Source of the DNA: a virus
IMG/VR virus record: IMGVR_UViG_3300043313_001319
Coordinates: 1 to 56,404 of that record
DNA: 56,404 nucleotides
Strand: one strand, 5' to 3'
Under the pieces are notes generated by a model. It was not told the origin of the DNA, made no database searches, and worked only from the letters and a program-made list of their open reading frames with translations. The position numbers and the translations under genes were made by a program. Shown piece by piece: positions 33,001 through 40,448 of this stretch; positions within the stretch are counted from its first letter, which is position 1, and the number at the start of each line of letters is the position of its first letter.

Positions 33001-34626
33001 GCTCGTCGCGTAGGACGAGATCCGGCGCTTGATCAGGTCGTCGATATCGGTGACGCCCTCGGCGGTGGCGTGACGGATCATCAGCGGTTTGAGCATGGGA
33101 TGGATGGCCCGGCGCAGGTTCTCCTCGTCGATGACGTGCGCGAACTCGTGGTAGACGACGCCCTGTGTCGGTACGTCGTTGCGCACCGACCAGCCCGTCG
33201 TGCCCGACTCCCAGCCGGTGACATCCTTGCGCCGGCCAGCCAGCAGCTTGGGCCGGCCGGCCTCGCTGGCGTAGCGCATATTGAACTCGATGGCGTGGCC
33301 GCCGCTGCGGACCCGGGCATAGGGCCCGTCGGCCTCGTCGAACCAGTGGATCCGGTCCATCTTGGCGGCCGGGAACTGGGTGAACATCTGCAGCGTGCCC
33401 TCGGCGTACTCGCGCGCCGTGGCCAGCGAGATGCCGCGCGGCATGGCGTCGACCAGGAACGGATAGCCGGTGATGGCCTGCACCTCGTCCTGCCACGCCC
33501 GCCGCAGCGCCCGCGGCGTCTTCGCGTCGCGCAGAGACGGACGGACATAGCTGGGCGCGTGGTCGCCATAGGCAGGCTGGTCGACGCCAGTGCCCGAGGC
33601 CTTCGGCAGCGTCAACGCCTCGTCGACCGCCGGCGTCAGGTCCAGTGGCTCGATCTCGGTGGCCACCCCGCTCGTGCCGGGCAGCTGTGCCAGGTCGGGC
33701 TCGGGCGTCGCGTCCGGTAGGCGCTTCGGGCGTTCGGGCATGATGTAGCCCGTTGTGCACCGACATGAGTAGCGCTCGGACGGTGGCAGGTCAGGGTCGG
33801 CAGGGAAGTCGGCGGCGTGACCGCCGACAGTGAACTTGGCGTTAATGTCTACTCTCTGGCCATCTGCGGCCAGATGCGTAGGACGTGTGCGAATGTCCGG
33901 AGTGGCGATCCACTCTTTCTGCATGGCCAGGCCCGAGGCCCGCGCCGTCGCCAGCGACCCGAAATTCGACGACTCGATCACCGACGTGCGCGCCACCAGC
34001 ACGCCGGTCCGCGCGGTCAGGCCGGCCGACTGGCGCAGGCGCGCGGCCAACTGCGGAATGGACTCGCCGGCTTCGAAGCCCTGCGCCAGCTGCGCCCGGG
34101 CAGTGTGCCAGAGATGGTCGCCCACCTGATCGAAGGTGTTGGCCTGCTGGCGCAGATACGTCTCGGCGGCCAGATTGCCGAGCTTGGGGAGCGCGGCCAC
34201 GCCGGACTTGTCGACCAACTGGGCCAGCACCGCCTGGCCGGCCGTCTGCAGCACCTCGGCCGCGATCGGCACCAACTGCTGCGTGACCTGCTCCTGCCAG
34301 AGCGGTGCGATCGAGGCCAGGTCGTCCGGCGACACGTACGGCTGACCCGGTGGCAGGTCGGGAGTGGCCGGAATGTCGTTCGGCTCAGGCTCGGGCGGTG
34401 GGATCTCAAGCTCGGCGGACTGGGGCGGCGGGTCGTCGTCGCCGTCCGGACCGGTGGTCACCGCAGCGGTCAGCGCCATGGCGGCGGCCACCTGCGGCAT
34501 GGCGTTGCGCTCGATGCGACGGGCAATGGTGTCCATCACGTACTGCAGCGAGTCGACCATCTGCTGCTCGATGCGCGCTTCGAACGCACGCACCTGGTCA
34601 TCGGTCAGGCCGTGGATGCGCTGCAC
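30040..34626 (-). CDS. MuF-type polyvalent protein with metallopeptidase, SAP-like and kinase-like domains
   Basis: The protein is 1528 residues. Residues 1-300: MuF/minor-head domain (LARTSVIESSNFGSLATARASG and the closing RYSCRCTTGYI Cys pair). About 380-570: Zn-peptidase-like, with HEFAH at 491-495 and a further HEMIAEAVTDV. About 615-645: SAP/Rho-N-like helices (VAQLRTLAKERGI). About 865-985: protein- or lipid-kinase-like fold with ILMGNSDRNGGNW and VAIDHEDAF as catalytic and metal loops. About 1275-1528: beta-rich end resembling DUF3626, perhaps an ADP-ribosyltransferase-like toxin. It is probably packaged in the capsid and ejected into the cell, acting on host targets. It follows the portal gene; start GTG 34626. 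Confidence 0.78.
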   Translation of the reverse strand: MQRIHGLTDDQVRAFEARIEQQMVDSLQYVMDTIARRIERNAMPQVAAAMALTAAVTTGPDGDDDPPPQSAELEIPPPEPEPNDIPATPDLPPGQPYVSPDDLASIAPLWQEQVTQQLVPIAAEVLQTAGQAVLAQLVDKSGVAALPKLGNLAAETYLRQQANTFDQVGDHLWHTARAQLAQGFEAGESIPQLAARLRQSAGLTARTGVLVARTSVIESSNFGSLATARASGLAMQKEWIATPDIRTRPTHLAADGQRVDINAKFTVGGHAADFPADPDLPPSERYSCRCTTGYIMPERPKRLPDATPEPDLAQLPGTSGVATEIEPLDLTPAVDEALTLPKASGTGVDQPAYGDHAPSYVRPSLRDAKTPRALRRAWQDEVQAITGYPFLVDAMPRGISLATAREYAEGTLQMFTQFPAAKMDRIHWFDEADGPYARVRSGGHAIEFNMRYASEAGRPKLLAGRRKDVTGWESGTTGWSVRNDVPTQGVVYHEFAHVIDEENLRRAIHPMLKPLMIRHATAEGVTDIDDLIKRRISSYATSDSHEMIAEAVTDVMVNGQAASAMSREIYDLMVAEYRRRGFAIRSAEPLDDLAAEAEREGLVFPKAAAPKTLASQTVAQLRTLAKERGITVPPGTRKADLVRMLDEAPPTVAPVDLAAQAVARQAAIDAARKTAQFATRIDEIIANAATPKALTHTIDTLGRQAGLSDAELGALRALVDDRPALLAAVRARASGQGVEVLGSTNDVVRFDRRIHQGIDGDLRQGQTVQVVRPASQVRIGDELVPLDKATVEATDLPLSQATPTPAGPVRELAPPPPLSRAPAAVQARQAQLREDAARPVLADKSRRQSGANAITTQVEHKGGPPTITKDFSRLGEGPSASKRRADAEELGALTSEAVGIRAPAVIRTGPRSVEMEHIDGQLGDEITRVGQPIEATGITETDEGRLLGLADILMGNSDRNGGNWMRLADGHLVAIDHEDAFYGGKLIGADDPFGAALVGRKGLDNAKWPKVIDINPADLVVIRARLEGLRPEFERLGRATWHRQVMARLAEVEKRADPNAVIRLAEARPDLATTKAAARAAARERAAAIGAQRGTAALLARVDELVASKASKAVIRQELDPALRAPEQLYAGADDAVAEALAAALDSGDLAKLRSAITRSSTRAKIKPIGKAGAKAKFDPATMEGVGGVDIPDGADVVVVRRGATLQGVETPEKAVVRLDVKPVKAAPTKPFSVPTVEQMADTAGVSRADVAEIRRLTRTLDRPPRIVLNDDFDDRFAQTHADSQVVKEFAQRHQAIYNRIVQEQSITRHWSEVIAPSFARGGRSLAEVRSEAVDRLRAAIDGQPVIIRRATESRLRQALDDGRLKTQFETGTSSGVLDPEMRANFEAMDFDYPVDLPGARRPVYGYVSPNGVRPAIEDVSLTSSYGDIQLVLRDSTRPRITVTAADSLDHRRHVRPSPIDKIDWRSTLGHDVDYASEDYLDEHYVEAQIHGGVTWDDVAEVVFARKPEASTVAALKLRGVAWRVLTK

Positions 34627-34632
34627 GGCGGC

Positions 34633-36297
34633 CTACCGCTTGACGTGGTGGCCGTTGTAGCGCCGCGGCCGCTCGGGCGTCAGCGCGCCGGCCTCGACCA
34701 GGACCCGCCGCAGCGTGCCGTTGACGTCGGGCGCGGATCCGGCGGTCGCCGTCAAGGCCGGTGCGACCGCGGCCTGGCCGTTGGTGCGGGGCGGGCCGGC
34801 CGCGGGGGTCGCGGGTTCTGACGGCCGGGCCGGAGACCCAACCGCCGGTGCGCCGGATGCAGCCGGCGGTGCCGCGACCCCTGCGGCCGGAGACTGTGGG
34901 GCGACAGGCTGCGGCGAGCCGCCAGTGAGGCCGGCCAGCCCGGCCGGGGCGAGCGCGTCCGAGCCGCCGGCAATGAACCGCTTGTAGGCCCAGGTCTCGA
35001 TCTCGGCGGTGTCTGTGAGCGCGTCGGCCTCGCCCAGGCCGATCTCGCGCAGGTAGGCGGCCTCATTGACGACGCCGTCCACGTAGCCCTGGCGCACGTT
35101 GGCCGAGTTGTCGGGCCGCGCGGCGAGCTCGCTGGTGTCGTACCAGACGATGATCTTTCCGCCCTGCGGGCCGACGAGGCTCTGGCCCGAGGCGACCAGC
35201 ATCGGCTTCAGGTAGGCCTTCGTGACCGCGCCGCACACCGTCTCGGCGATGGGGCTGAACGAAAGGTTGATCTCTTCCTCGTTGATGCCCCAGAGGTTCC
35301 AGTGATTCTGCTGGCCCATGCCGCCCGAGACGCGCTCCCGTGCGATGCCCAGTGAGTCGCCGAGCCGGCCCAACTCGTCGGTGCGCTCTTTCAGCAGCCA
35401 CTCATCGAGCGGGTCGTCGGCCTTCAGGATCTTCCACTTTTCGATCAGGTCGCCGGTGAACTTGATCGGGATCGGGATGCCGGCGCTGGCCTGGCCGGGG
35501 TTGGCGATGTTGCGCGAGGCGATCTCGATGAGCATGGCCACGAAGGGGTCCGGGGCGTCCTTGTACTGGTCAGGCACCCCGATGGTGCCTTCTTGCGGAA
35601 TCAACATGATTCCGTTCATCGCCAGCCGGGACACCATCATCGCCACGATGCGCGAGTCGATGAGCTGGATCCGGCGCATGATCGGCAGGGCGGCCTGGGC
35701 CGAGCTGGTCGCCAGCCAGGGCCAGCGCGGGTGCGGGTTGTAGATGCGCATGGGCAGGTTGTCGGGGGCCAGGTAGCGCCACGCGCCCGGGCCGACCCGC
35801 ACCTGGAACGTGCCACCCAGGCCCTGGACGCAGTCCATCGAGTAGACGCCCCACTCGGCGGCGGCCAGCGGCGCGAACGGATCGTCGCGCTCGGCGATCA
35901 GCCAGCCCTGGCCGGGCACGAGCAGCTGCGGAGTGATGGCACGCAGGAAGGCCGAATGGCCGGGCGCCCCGCCACAGAACGACTGCATGAGGTCGGCGGC
36001 CGGGCCTTCGGTCAGCATCTCCGGCTCATCCCCGCCGGGCACGACCTCGGCAGCACCGAGGCGGATGCGGGACATGGCGCGGGACTGCCAGTCGACGGCC
36101 TGATAGAACTCGCCGAGGGTGTCCCAGAAGCCCCAGGCCTCAGACTCCCACGGGTTGTTGCCGCCGAAGATCTGCGCGTTGCGCCACTCACCGGGCGTGT
36201 ACGCCTGGGCGGCGGCGACCAGCGCGGAGTCCGGCGCCACCTGGGTCGGGGCGGCCGGACGCTGGATCAGGGCCGGCAGGCGCAGGCTCTGCGGCAT
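34633..36297 (-). CDS. Portal protein
   Basis: ATG 36297 (with GGGGG before it) gives 554 residues. The portal core has WQSRAMSRIRLG, RAITPQLLVPGQGWLI, a long helix with IQLIDSRIVAMMVSRLAMNGIML, and GIARERVSGGMGQQNHWNLWGIN, typical of actinophage portals. The last 130 residues are Pro/Ala-rich and disordered. It forms the dodecameric channel for DNA packaging and contacts the terminase. A frame extension to 36327 adds only residues without a ribosome site. Confidence 0.92.
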   Translation of the reverse strand: MPQSLRLPALIQRPAAPTQVAPDSALVAAAQAYTPGEWRNAQIFGGNNPWESEAWGFWDTLGEFYQAVDWQSRAMSRIRLGAAEVVPGGDEPEMLTEGPAADLMQSFCGGAPGHSAFLRAITPQLLVPGQGWLIAERDDPFAPLAAAEWGVYSMDCVQGLGGTFQVRVGPGAWRYLAPDNLPMRIYNPHPRWPWLATSSAQAALPIMRRIQLIDSRIVAMMVSRLAMNGIMLIPQEGTIGVPDQYKDAPDPFVAMLIEIASRNIANPGQASAGIPIPIKFTGDLIEKWKILKADDPLDEWLLKERTDELGRLGDSLGIARERVSGGMGQQNHWNLWGINEEEINLSFSPIAETVCGAVTKAYLKPMLVASGQSLVGPQGGKIIVWYDTSELAARPDNSANVRQGYVDGVVNEAAYLREIGLGEADALTDTAEIETWAYKRFIAGGSDALAPAGLAGLTGGSPQPVAPQSPAAGVAAPPAASGAPAVGSPARPSEPATPAAGPPRTNGQAAVAPALTATAGSAPDVNGTLRRVLVEAGALTPERPRRYNGHHVKR

Positions 36298-36381
36298 GAT
36301 CACCCCCGTGGCTCGCCGTTGCCCCATCGTAGACGGAGATCACGGGGGCGTACATCGCCGCGCAGGCAGGCCGGACATGGA

Positions 36382-36457
36382 GCGGCCCCCGGGCGCTCTC
36401 ATACGGGGAGTAGAGCGCGCGACGGGGGCCGCATGACCGGAGCGGCTGGGCTCCGGT
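36382..36457. other. Tandem intergenic hairpins upstream of the portal gene
   Basis: Two stem-loops lie in the 178-base gap between 36298 and 36475. The first pairs GCGGCCCCCG (36382-36391) with CGGGGGCCGC (36423-36432) around a 31-nt loop. The second pairs ACCGGAGC (36436-36443) with GCTCCGGT (36450-36457). Neither is followed by a T run on either strand. They could be a processing or attenuation site ahead of the virion operon. Confidence 0.5.
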
Positions 36458-36475
36458 TCCGCAGGTTGATCAGAC

Positions 36476-37057
36476 CTACGGGGTGACGACTACCTGTTCG
36501 GTGATCTCGGGCTCGCCGAAGTTCAGGACGGCCACCCCGCCGGGGATAACGTCGACGTTCAGGCTGCCCGTGATGAGCGGGTCGGTGCCGGTCGCGGTGA
36601 CCGTAATCAGCGTCGAGCCCGGCGCGACGGCCGTGGCCGCGATGGTGCCCAGCTCGCCGTCGGCCGGTGGCGTGTAGACGACTGTGGCCACGCTGTCGTC
36701 CGAGTTGGTGACCTCGAGCGGCGTGGTGACGTCGAACCCGCGGTCGTCCTCGGGGTCGACGGTCCAGGTCACGACCTGGCTGGTGTCGATGGTTGCCATG
36801 CTTCCTCCTGCGGTAGAAACGATCTCTCCAGTGTCCTGCTCCGTCACAACCGCGGGGCCGAACGTGATCCGAACTGGCCGCCGAAGCCACGCTACGAAGA
36901 CGTCAGCCACGGCGGTGACCTGGCGCGCCGCCTCGACGAGGCCGCCATGGGTGCAGCCGGCGCGGTCACAGAAGCACGGGGCCATGAGCTTGACGGCCAT
37001 GTCGAGCGCGATGGCCGGATCGTTCTCCGGGCCTTCGGCGGTCAGGTATTGATCCAC
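36476..37057 (-). CDS. Protein with C-terminal bacterial Ig-like (Big) domain
   Basis: The 193-residue frame begins MDQYLTAEGPENDPAIALDMAV and contains CFCDRAGCTHGG, a likely metal site, then a hinge and from about residue 87 a Big-type Ig-like domain (VATVVYTPPADGELGTI, ITVTATGTDPLITGSLNVDV). A strong internal ribosome site (GGAGGAAGC) precedes an ATG at 36799, which would give the Ig-like domain alone (107 residues). TTGACA at 37081-37086 may drive transcription. Phage Ig-like domains usually decorate virions and bind carbohydrate weakly. It could be a head-decoration protein. Confidence 0.7.
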   Translation of the reverse strand: MDQYLTAEGPENDPAIALDMAVKLMAPCFCDRAGCTHGGLVEAARQVTAVADVFVAWLRRPVRITFGPAVVTEQDTGEIVSTAGGSMATIDTSQVVTWTVDPEDDRGFDVTTPLEVTNSDDSVATVVYTPPADGELGTIAATAVAPGSTLITVTATGTDPLITGSLNVDVIPGGVAVLNFGEPEITEQVVVTP

Positions 37058-37066
37058 GGATAGATC

Positions 37067-37492
37067 CTAACGGGTGCCGGTGTCAACGTCATGGCCAAGC
37101 AATTTACGCTCCATGATCTCGTAGCGCTTGTCGTGCTCGCCCTGCGCGTTGCCGTCCCAGCCGGCCACCATCGAGCCCAACGCGATCACGGCGGCCGGCC
37201 AGACCAGCCACGGACAGAGCGTCGCCGCGCCCCACACCGCCCCGCCGACCCAGACCGACATGCACCACGGACAGGTCCAGATGTAGGCGACCGCGTGGGC
37301 CGCGCTGGCCAGCCGCCCCCAGCGCGCGACGTCGCGGACCACGTCGCCGCGCCGGTCGACGGTGGCGAAGGTGCGCACGAACCAGTGCCGCGTGCCGCGT
37401 GCCGGCGGCCACTCGTCCACGACGAGCAGGCGCGTGAGGCGCGCGATGATGACGACCAGGGCAATCAGCGTCCAGACGCGATCAGCGGTCAC
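37067..37492 (-). CDS. DUF1360-like membrane protein
   Basis: The 141-residue protein has a first TM segment (VWTLIALVVIIARLTRLLVV), a DEWPPARGTRHW loop, and two hydrophobic stretches around WTCPWCMSVWVGG. The RLTRLLVVDEWP and CPWCMSVWVG motifs are the DUF1360 signature, a membrane family frequent in actinophages. The C-terminal 35 residues are cytoplasmic and charged. Function unknown. It overlaps the next membrane gene by eleven bases. Confidence 0.78.
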   Translation of the reverse strand: MTADRVWTLIALVVIIARLTRLLVVDEWPPARGTRHWFVRTFATVDRRGDVVRDVARWGRLASAAHAVAYIWTCPWCMSVWVGGAVWGAATLCPWLVWPAAVIALGSMVAGWDGNAQGEHDKRYEIMERKLLGHDVDTGTR

Positions 37493-37721
37493 GGCGGGCC
37501 GCCTTCGCCTGGTGGAGCCGGCCGATCTCGTAGAGGAACAGGCCGAGCGCGATGGTCTGTACCGGCCGCAGGAGGATGGCCAGGAGATCCTTGGGTATCG
37601 ACGTCCACATCTCGAGGTTCAGCCACACAAGCGTGACGACGGAGAACCCGATCAGCGCGTTTCGGCGTCTCGGCCAGCGGGCGTCGGTCGGCCACCGCGC
37701 CGGAGCATCATCCGTCGTCAT
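37482..37721 (-). CDS. Small membrane protein (79 aa)
   Basis: This is a basic N terminus followed by two hydrophobic segments (LIGFSVVTLVWLNLEMW and LLRPVQTIALGLFLYEIG) and a positively charged tail. It starts at ATG 37721, overlapping the stop of the gene upstream by one base. It is paired with the DUF1360-like gene and may work with it. Confidence 0.65.
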   Translation of the reverse strand: MTTDDAPARWPTDARWPRRRNALIGFSVVTLVWLNLEMWTSIPKDLLAILLRPVQTIALGLFLYEIGRLHQAKAARRDR

Positions 37722-38092
37722 CAGTCGTCCCCGTCTTCGAGCGCGTGCAGCGCGTCCACGAATGCCTGGCCGCCGAGCACCGCGGCGGCCGCCGACTGGA
37801 TCGGGGTGACGTCGACCTCGGCCAGCGCAGAGTTGACGAGGCCCAGCGCCTCGACCAGACCCTTGGCCCGGATCATCATGATGCCGCGCTCACCCTGCGC
37901 CCGGGCCGCGGCCTGGACGCGCCCCGGCGCGATGAAGCAGCCCAGAATGGCCAACTCAGGCGCGTCGAACAGGCGCACCGTACCCATGGCCGGCAGGGTC
38001 GAGCGCGGATCCCAGCGGGTCAGCGGACCCATCGAGTAGGGCTGGGTGATGGTGAGCTCGGGCGGCAGCCATGACGCCTCAACGCTGGTCAT
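37721..38092 (-). CDS. Hypothetical protein (123 aa)
   Basis: ATG 38092 is chosen; GTG 38095 is one codon earlier. The protein has alternating helical regions (PSLSRAQ-like APGRVQAAARAQGERGI and AKGLVEALGLVNSALAE) and a beta-rich N terminus (ELTITQPYSMGPL). No family is recognised. It overlaps the preceding small charged gene by 14 bases and the following membrane gene by one. Confidence 0.6.
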   Translation of the reverse strand: MTSVEASWLPPELTITQPYSMGPLTRWDPRSTLPAMGTVRLFDAPELAILGCFIAPGRVQAAARAQGERGIMMIRAKGLVEALGLVNSALAEVDVTPIQSAAAAVLGGQAFVDALHALEDGDD

Positions 38093-38195
38093 CACGCGGC
38101 CCGCCCTTCTTCTCCTGCTCGACTTTGTCCGCTTCGCGCCGATTGCGTTCGCGCTCTTCGCGCAGGATCTTCTCGCGCTCCGACTCCTCGACCAT
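38079..38195 (-). CDS. Highly charged coiled-coil peptide (38 aa)
   Basis: ATG 38195 directly follows the stop of the gene at 38196, with AAAGGTAG nearby as a ribosome site. The peptide is almost only Glu, Arg, Lys and Asp (EREKILREERERNRREADK), a single long helix. It overlaps the next gene by 14 bases. It looks like one of the small coiled-coil proteins of phage early regions; function unknown. Confidence 0.55.
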   Translation of the reverse strand: MVEESEREKILREERERNRREADKVEQEKKGGPRDDQR

Positions 38196-38480
38196 CTATT
38201 TCACTACCTTTACCGCGGGGTGACGCTTTTCGGCGTTCCACCACTCGCGCGTCGTGTGGAGCCACTCGTTGAAGTCCTCGCGCCGTATGGTCAGGTGTTC
38301 CAGGATCGCCAACCGCTGCCCGCCGTCTGGGTGGGGGTGGGCGATGATCAAAGCTATCTGTCCGTCCTCCATGACTGTGAGGAATATCTGTTTCTCCGGC
38401 GCGGCGTACTCGCAGTCATGGGCGGCGACAAGCTCGGCGTACGTCGTCGGAGTTGGTTGCCGAGGTGGCGCGGTACTCAC
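38196..38480 (-). CDS. Hypothetical protein (94 aa)
   Basis: GTG 38480 overlaps the preceding stop (GTGA). The protein includes TTYAELVAAHDCEYA, KQIFLTVMEDGQIALIIAHPHPD and REDFNEWLHTTREWWN. The order (strand-turn-strand, then helix) is compact, perhaps a small alpha/beta domain. Family unknown. Confidence 0.62.
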   Translation of the reverse strand: MSTAPPRQPTPTTYAELVAAHDCEYAAPEKQIFLTVMEDGQIALIIAHPHPDGGQRLAILEHLTIRREDFNEWLHTTREWWNAEKRHPAVKVVK

Positions 38481-38704
38481 TTCATCGCCTCGCCGTGCAG
38501 CATGCGCACCGTCGGGTCGTAGCCGAACTGACTCAGCCAGGCCTGAACGGCGTGCACGGCGGTGTCGACGACCTCGGTCGGCGAGCCGACGATCTCGGAG
38601 CCCCAGCCGTCGTCGGTGGCATGAGCCACGGCGTCGTCGGTGGCATGAGCCACGGCGTCGTCGGCGTCGAGGCGCTCGGCGAGGCATTGGCGCAACGTCT
38701 TCAT
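38477..38704 (-). CDS. Leaderless small protein with tandem repeat (75 aa)
   Basis: ATG 38704 lies seven bases after TACGGT of the promoter region at 38712-38748. Residues 14-31 contain two exact copies of DDAVAHAT followed by DDGWG, encoded by a 24-base tandem repeat. The rest is helical (VHAVQAWLSQFGYDP). Function unknown. Confidence 0.65.
   Translation of the reverse strand: MKTLRQCLAERLDADDAVAHATDDAVAHATDDGWGSEIVGSPTEVVDTAVHAVQAWLSQFGYDPTVRMLHGEAMK
38608..38664. repeat. 24-bp direct tandem repeat within a gene
   Basis: Units at 38608-38631 and 38632-38655 are identical, followed by a 9-base partial copy. The unit length is a multiple of three and keeps the reading frame of the gene at 38477. 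This looks like a recent in-frame duplication that could vary between related phages. Confidence 0.85.
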
Positions 38705-38711
38705 GCCGACG

Positions 38712-38748
38712 ACCGTACTCAGTAACCTAGTGACACGTCAAGTACGCT
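38712..38748. promoter_or_regulatory. Divergent leaderless promoter with operator
   Basis: Minus strand: TTGACG (38736-38741), an 18-base spacer and TACGGT (38712-38717), with ATG 38704 seven bases further. Plus strand: TACGCT (38743-38748), with ATG 38755 six bases further, but no good -35. The element CCTAGTGACACGTCAAG covers 38726-38742. Confidence 0.7.
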
Positions 38749-38754
38749 GACGTC

Positions 38755-38928
38755 ATGACGATCTGGGCTCTACCGACCATGCTCATCACCGCAGTGCTGA
38801 TCGGCTGCATCAAATCGTGGGTGCCGACACCGGGCAAGCGGGCGGTGGTTCTCGCCCTGATCCTGGCGCTTCTCGCGCTGACCGCAACGCTGGTGGTCGT
38901 TGACGGCAGCCCGGGCGGGCGTCTCTAG
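38755..38928 (+). CDS. Small two-TM membrane protein opposite the terminase (57 aa)
   Basis: The + strand ATG 38755 lies six bases after a TACGCT -10, so it would be leaderless. The 57 residues have two hydrophobic stretches (IWALPTMLITAVLIGCI and AVVLALILALLALTATLVVV) joined by a basic Pro-Gly loop. Its TAG (38926-38928) overlaps the terminase stop on the other strand (38925-38927), so both stops share CTAG. It could be a holin-like or antiholin-like protein, or an artefact of the divergent promoter. Confidence 0.5.
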   Translation: MTIWALPTMLITAVLIGCIKSWVPTPGKRAVVLALILALLALTATLVVVDGSPGGRL

Positions 38929-40448
38929 CGGCCCCACATGCCCCGACCCGACAGCAGGTCGGCCGAGGCCAGATCCATGGCCCCCGTGGTCGACGACGTG
39001 CCCGCGCTGGGCAGCGGCAGCAACTCGTACGCCAGGTAGACCGAAGCGTCGATGCGCCCCGGTGAATCCCCGCCCGGCGCCCAGGTCGTCCACTCAGATT
39101 CGAGGTCGGGCAGGTAGGCCCCGGTACGACAGCGGTCTTCCTTCCACTGCTGGCCGATCGGCTCGGCGCGCAGCAGCTTCGACTTCCGCGCGCTGACCGC
39201 CTTGATCATCGGCACGAACATGGAATACTTCTCCGGATCCTCTCGGCGCAGGGCATCCCAGGCGGTGCGGATCACCACCGCCGCCATGTCCCCGCCGTAG
39301 TTCTGTTCGAAGACGAAGAAGTCGGCCCCGATCTCGGCGGCCAACTGACACGCGGCCCGGCCCCATTCCGCCGAGCCCATCACCCCGGACCGGTCGTGCG
39401 TGAACACGCAGCGCTGCCCGTCGTCCAGGTGCCCGCCGATGATGCCGGCCACGTCGCGCCCGCCGCCGCTCGGGTCGACGGCCACCCCGGTCCGCCCTGG
39501 CGCCCCGCATGACCGCGACTCGAAGCACCGCCGCTCCCGCAGCAACTCTGCCGTGGCCAACTGGCCCAGCGGCGCCTTCGGGTCGCACTGGTACAGGGCC
39601 CGCCAGTCGCGCACGCCCCGCGACGAGCGCATCCGCTCCCAGTACTTGACCAGCCGGTTCGTGTCCCCCTCGGCGATGCGGGGATGCGGGAGAGGCTCGC
39701 CGAAGCCGCGGCCCAGCGGGTCGTCAGGGTCTTCGGCCAGGGCGGCCATGACGACGACATGCCACTTCCCGCCGTCTTCGACCCGGCCTTCCTGGCGTAC
39801 GACCCGGGCGCGCAGGTCGTCCGGGTGCCAGGGCGTCTGCACGAGCAACAGTCGAGTGTCCGGCATGACGCGGGACCCGATGTCGGCCGAGTACCAGTCC
39901 CAGATGCCGTCACGCCTAGCCACGGATTCAGCCTCGGCGCGGGACTTGGTCGGGTCGTCGATGATGATGAGGTCGCCATCGTGGCCGGTGATGCCCGACC
40001 CGACACCGACCGAGCGGACGCCGCCGCCGGCGCTGGTCTCCCAGTCGTTGGCTGCGGCCGAGCCGCGCTGCAGGGTCAGGCCGTACAGCGCGCCGTGGCG
40101 TTCGATCAGGTCACGGATGTGCTTGCCGGCGCGGCGGGCCAGCTGGTCGCCGTAGGACCCGATGATGATGCGCCTGGTCGGGTGCTTGATCAGCCACCAG
40201 AAACAGAACCACTCAACCGCGGTCTTCGTCTTCCCCACGCGCGGCGGAGTGTTGAGCAGCAGCCGGTCGAACTCGTCGCCGGCCTCAAGCTTGACGAGCT
40301 CTTCGCCGATCAGAGTGAGGTGGGCCCGGACCTGATAGCGCGGGTCGAGATGGGCGGCCAGGGTGGTCGGGGTGGCCAACTCGGGGCGCTCGACGACGGC
40401 ATCAGGGTCGATGACGTCGGCCACCTGCGCCAGGACGCCTGCGGTCAT
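38925..40448 (-). CDS. terL: Terminase large subunit
   Basis: The 507-residue protein carries the ATPase Walker A NTPPRVGKTKTA (near residue 65-75), Walker B DLIIIDDPTK (near 160), the motif LLLVQTPWHPDDLRAR, and the nuclease half from about 315 with VAVDPSGGGRDVAG (first catalytic Asp), FVFEQNYGGDM and DASVYLAYE. It packages and cuts DNA with the portal. The ATG overlaps the XRE gene stop by four bases. Length is typical. Confidence 0.95.
   Translation of the reverse strand: MTAGVLAQVADVIDPDAVVERPELATPTTLAAHLDPRYQVRAHLTLIGEELVKLEAGDEFDRLLLNTPPRVGKTKTAVEWFCFWWLIKHPTRRIIIGSYGDQLARRAGKHIRDLIERHGALYGLTLQRGSAAANDWETSAGGGVRSVGVGSGITGHDGDLIIIDDPTKSRAEAESVARRDGIWDWYSADIGSRVMPDTRLLLVQTPWHPDDLRARVVRQEGRVEDGGKWHVVVMAALAEDPDDPLGRGFGEPLPHPRIAEGDTNRLVKYWERMRSSRGVRDWRALYQCDPKAPLGQLATAELLRERRCFESRSCGAPGRTGVAVDPSGGGRDVAGIIGGHLDDGQRCVFTHDRSGVMGSAEWGRAACQLAAEIGADFFVFEQNYGGDMAAVVIRTAWDALRREDPEKYSMFVPMIKAVSARKSKLLRAEPIGQQWKEDRCRTGAYLPDLESEWTTWAPGGDSPGRIDASVYLAYELLPLPSAGTSSTTGAMDLASADLLSGRGMWGR

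Noticed and set aside
31351-33720. 789-residue + strand open frame opposite the MuF gene
   Set aside because: Antisense shadow with no recognisable domain, no ribosome site and no promoter.
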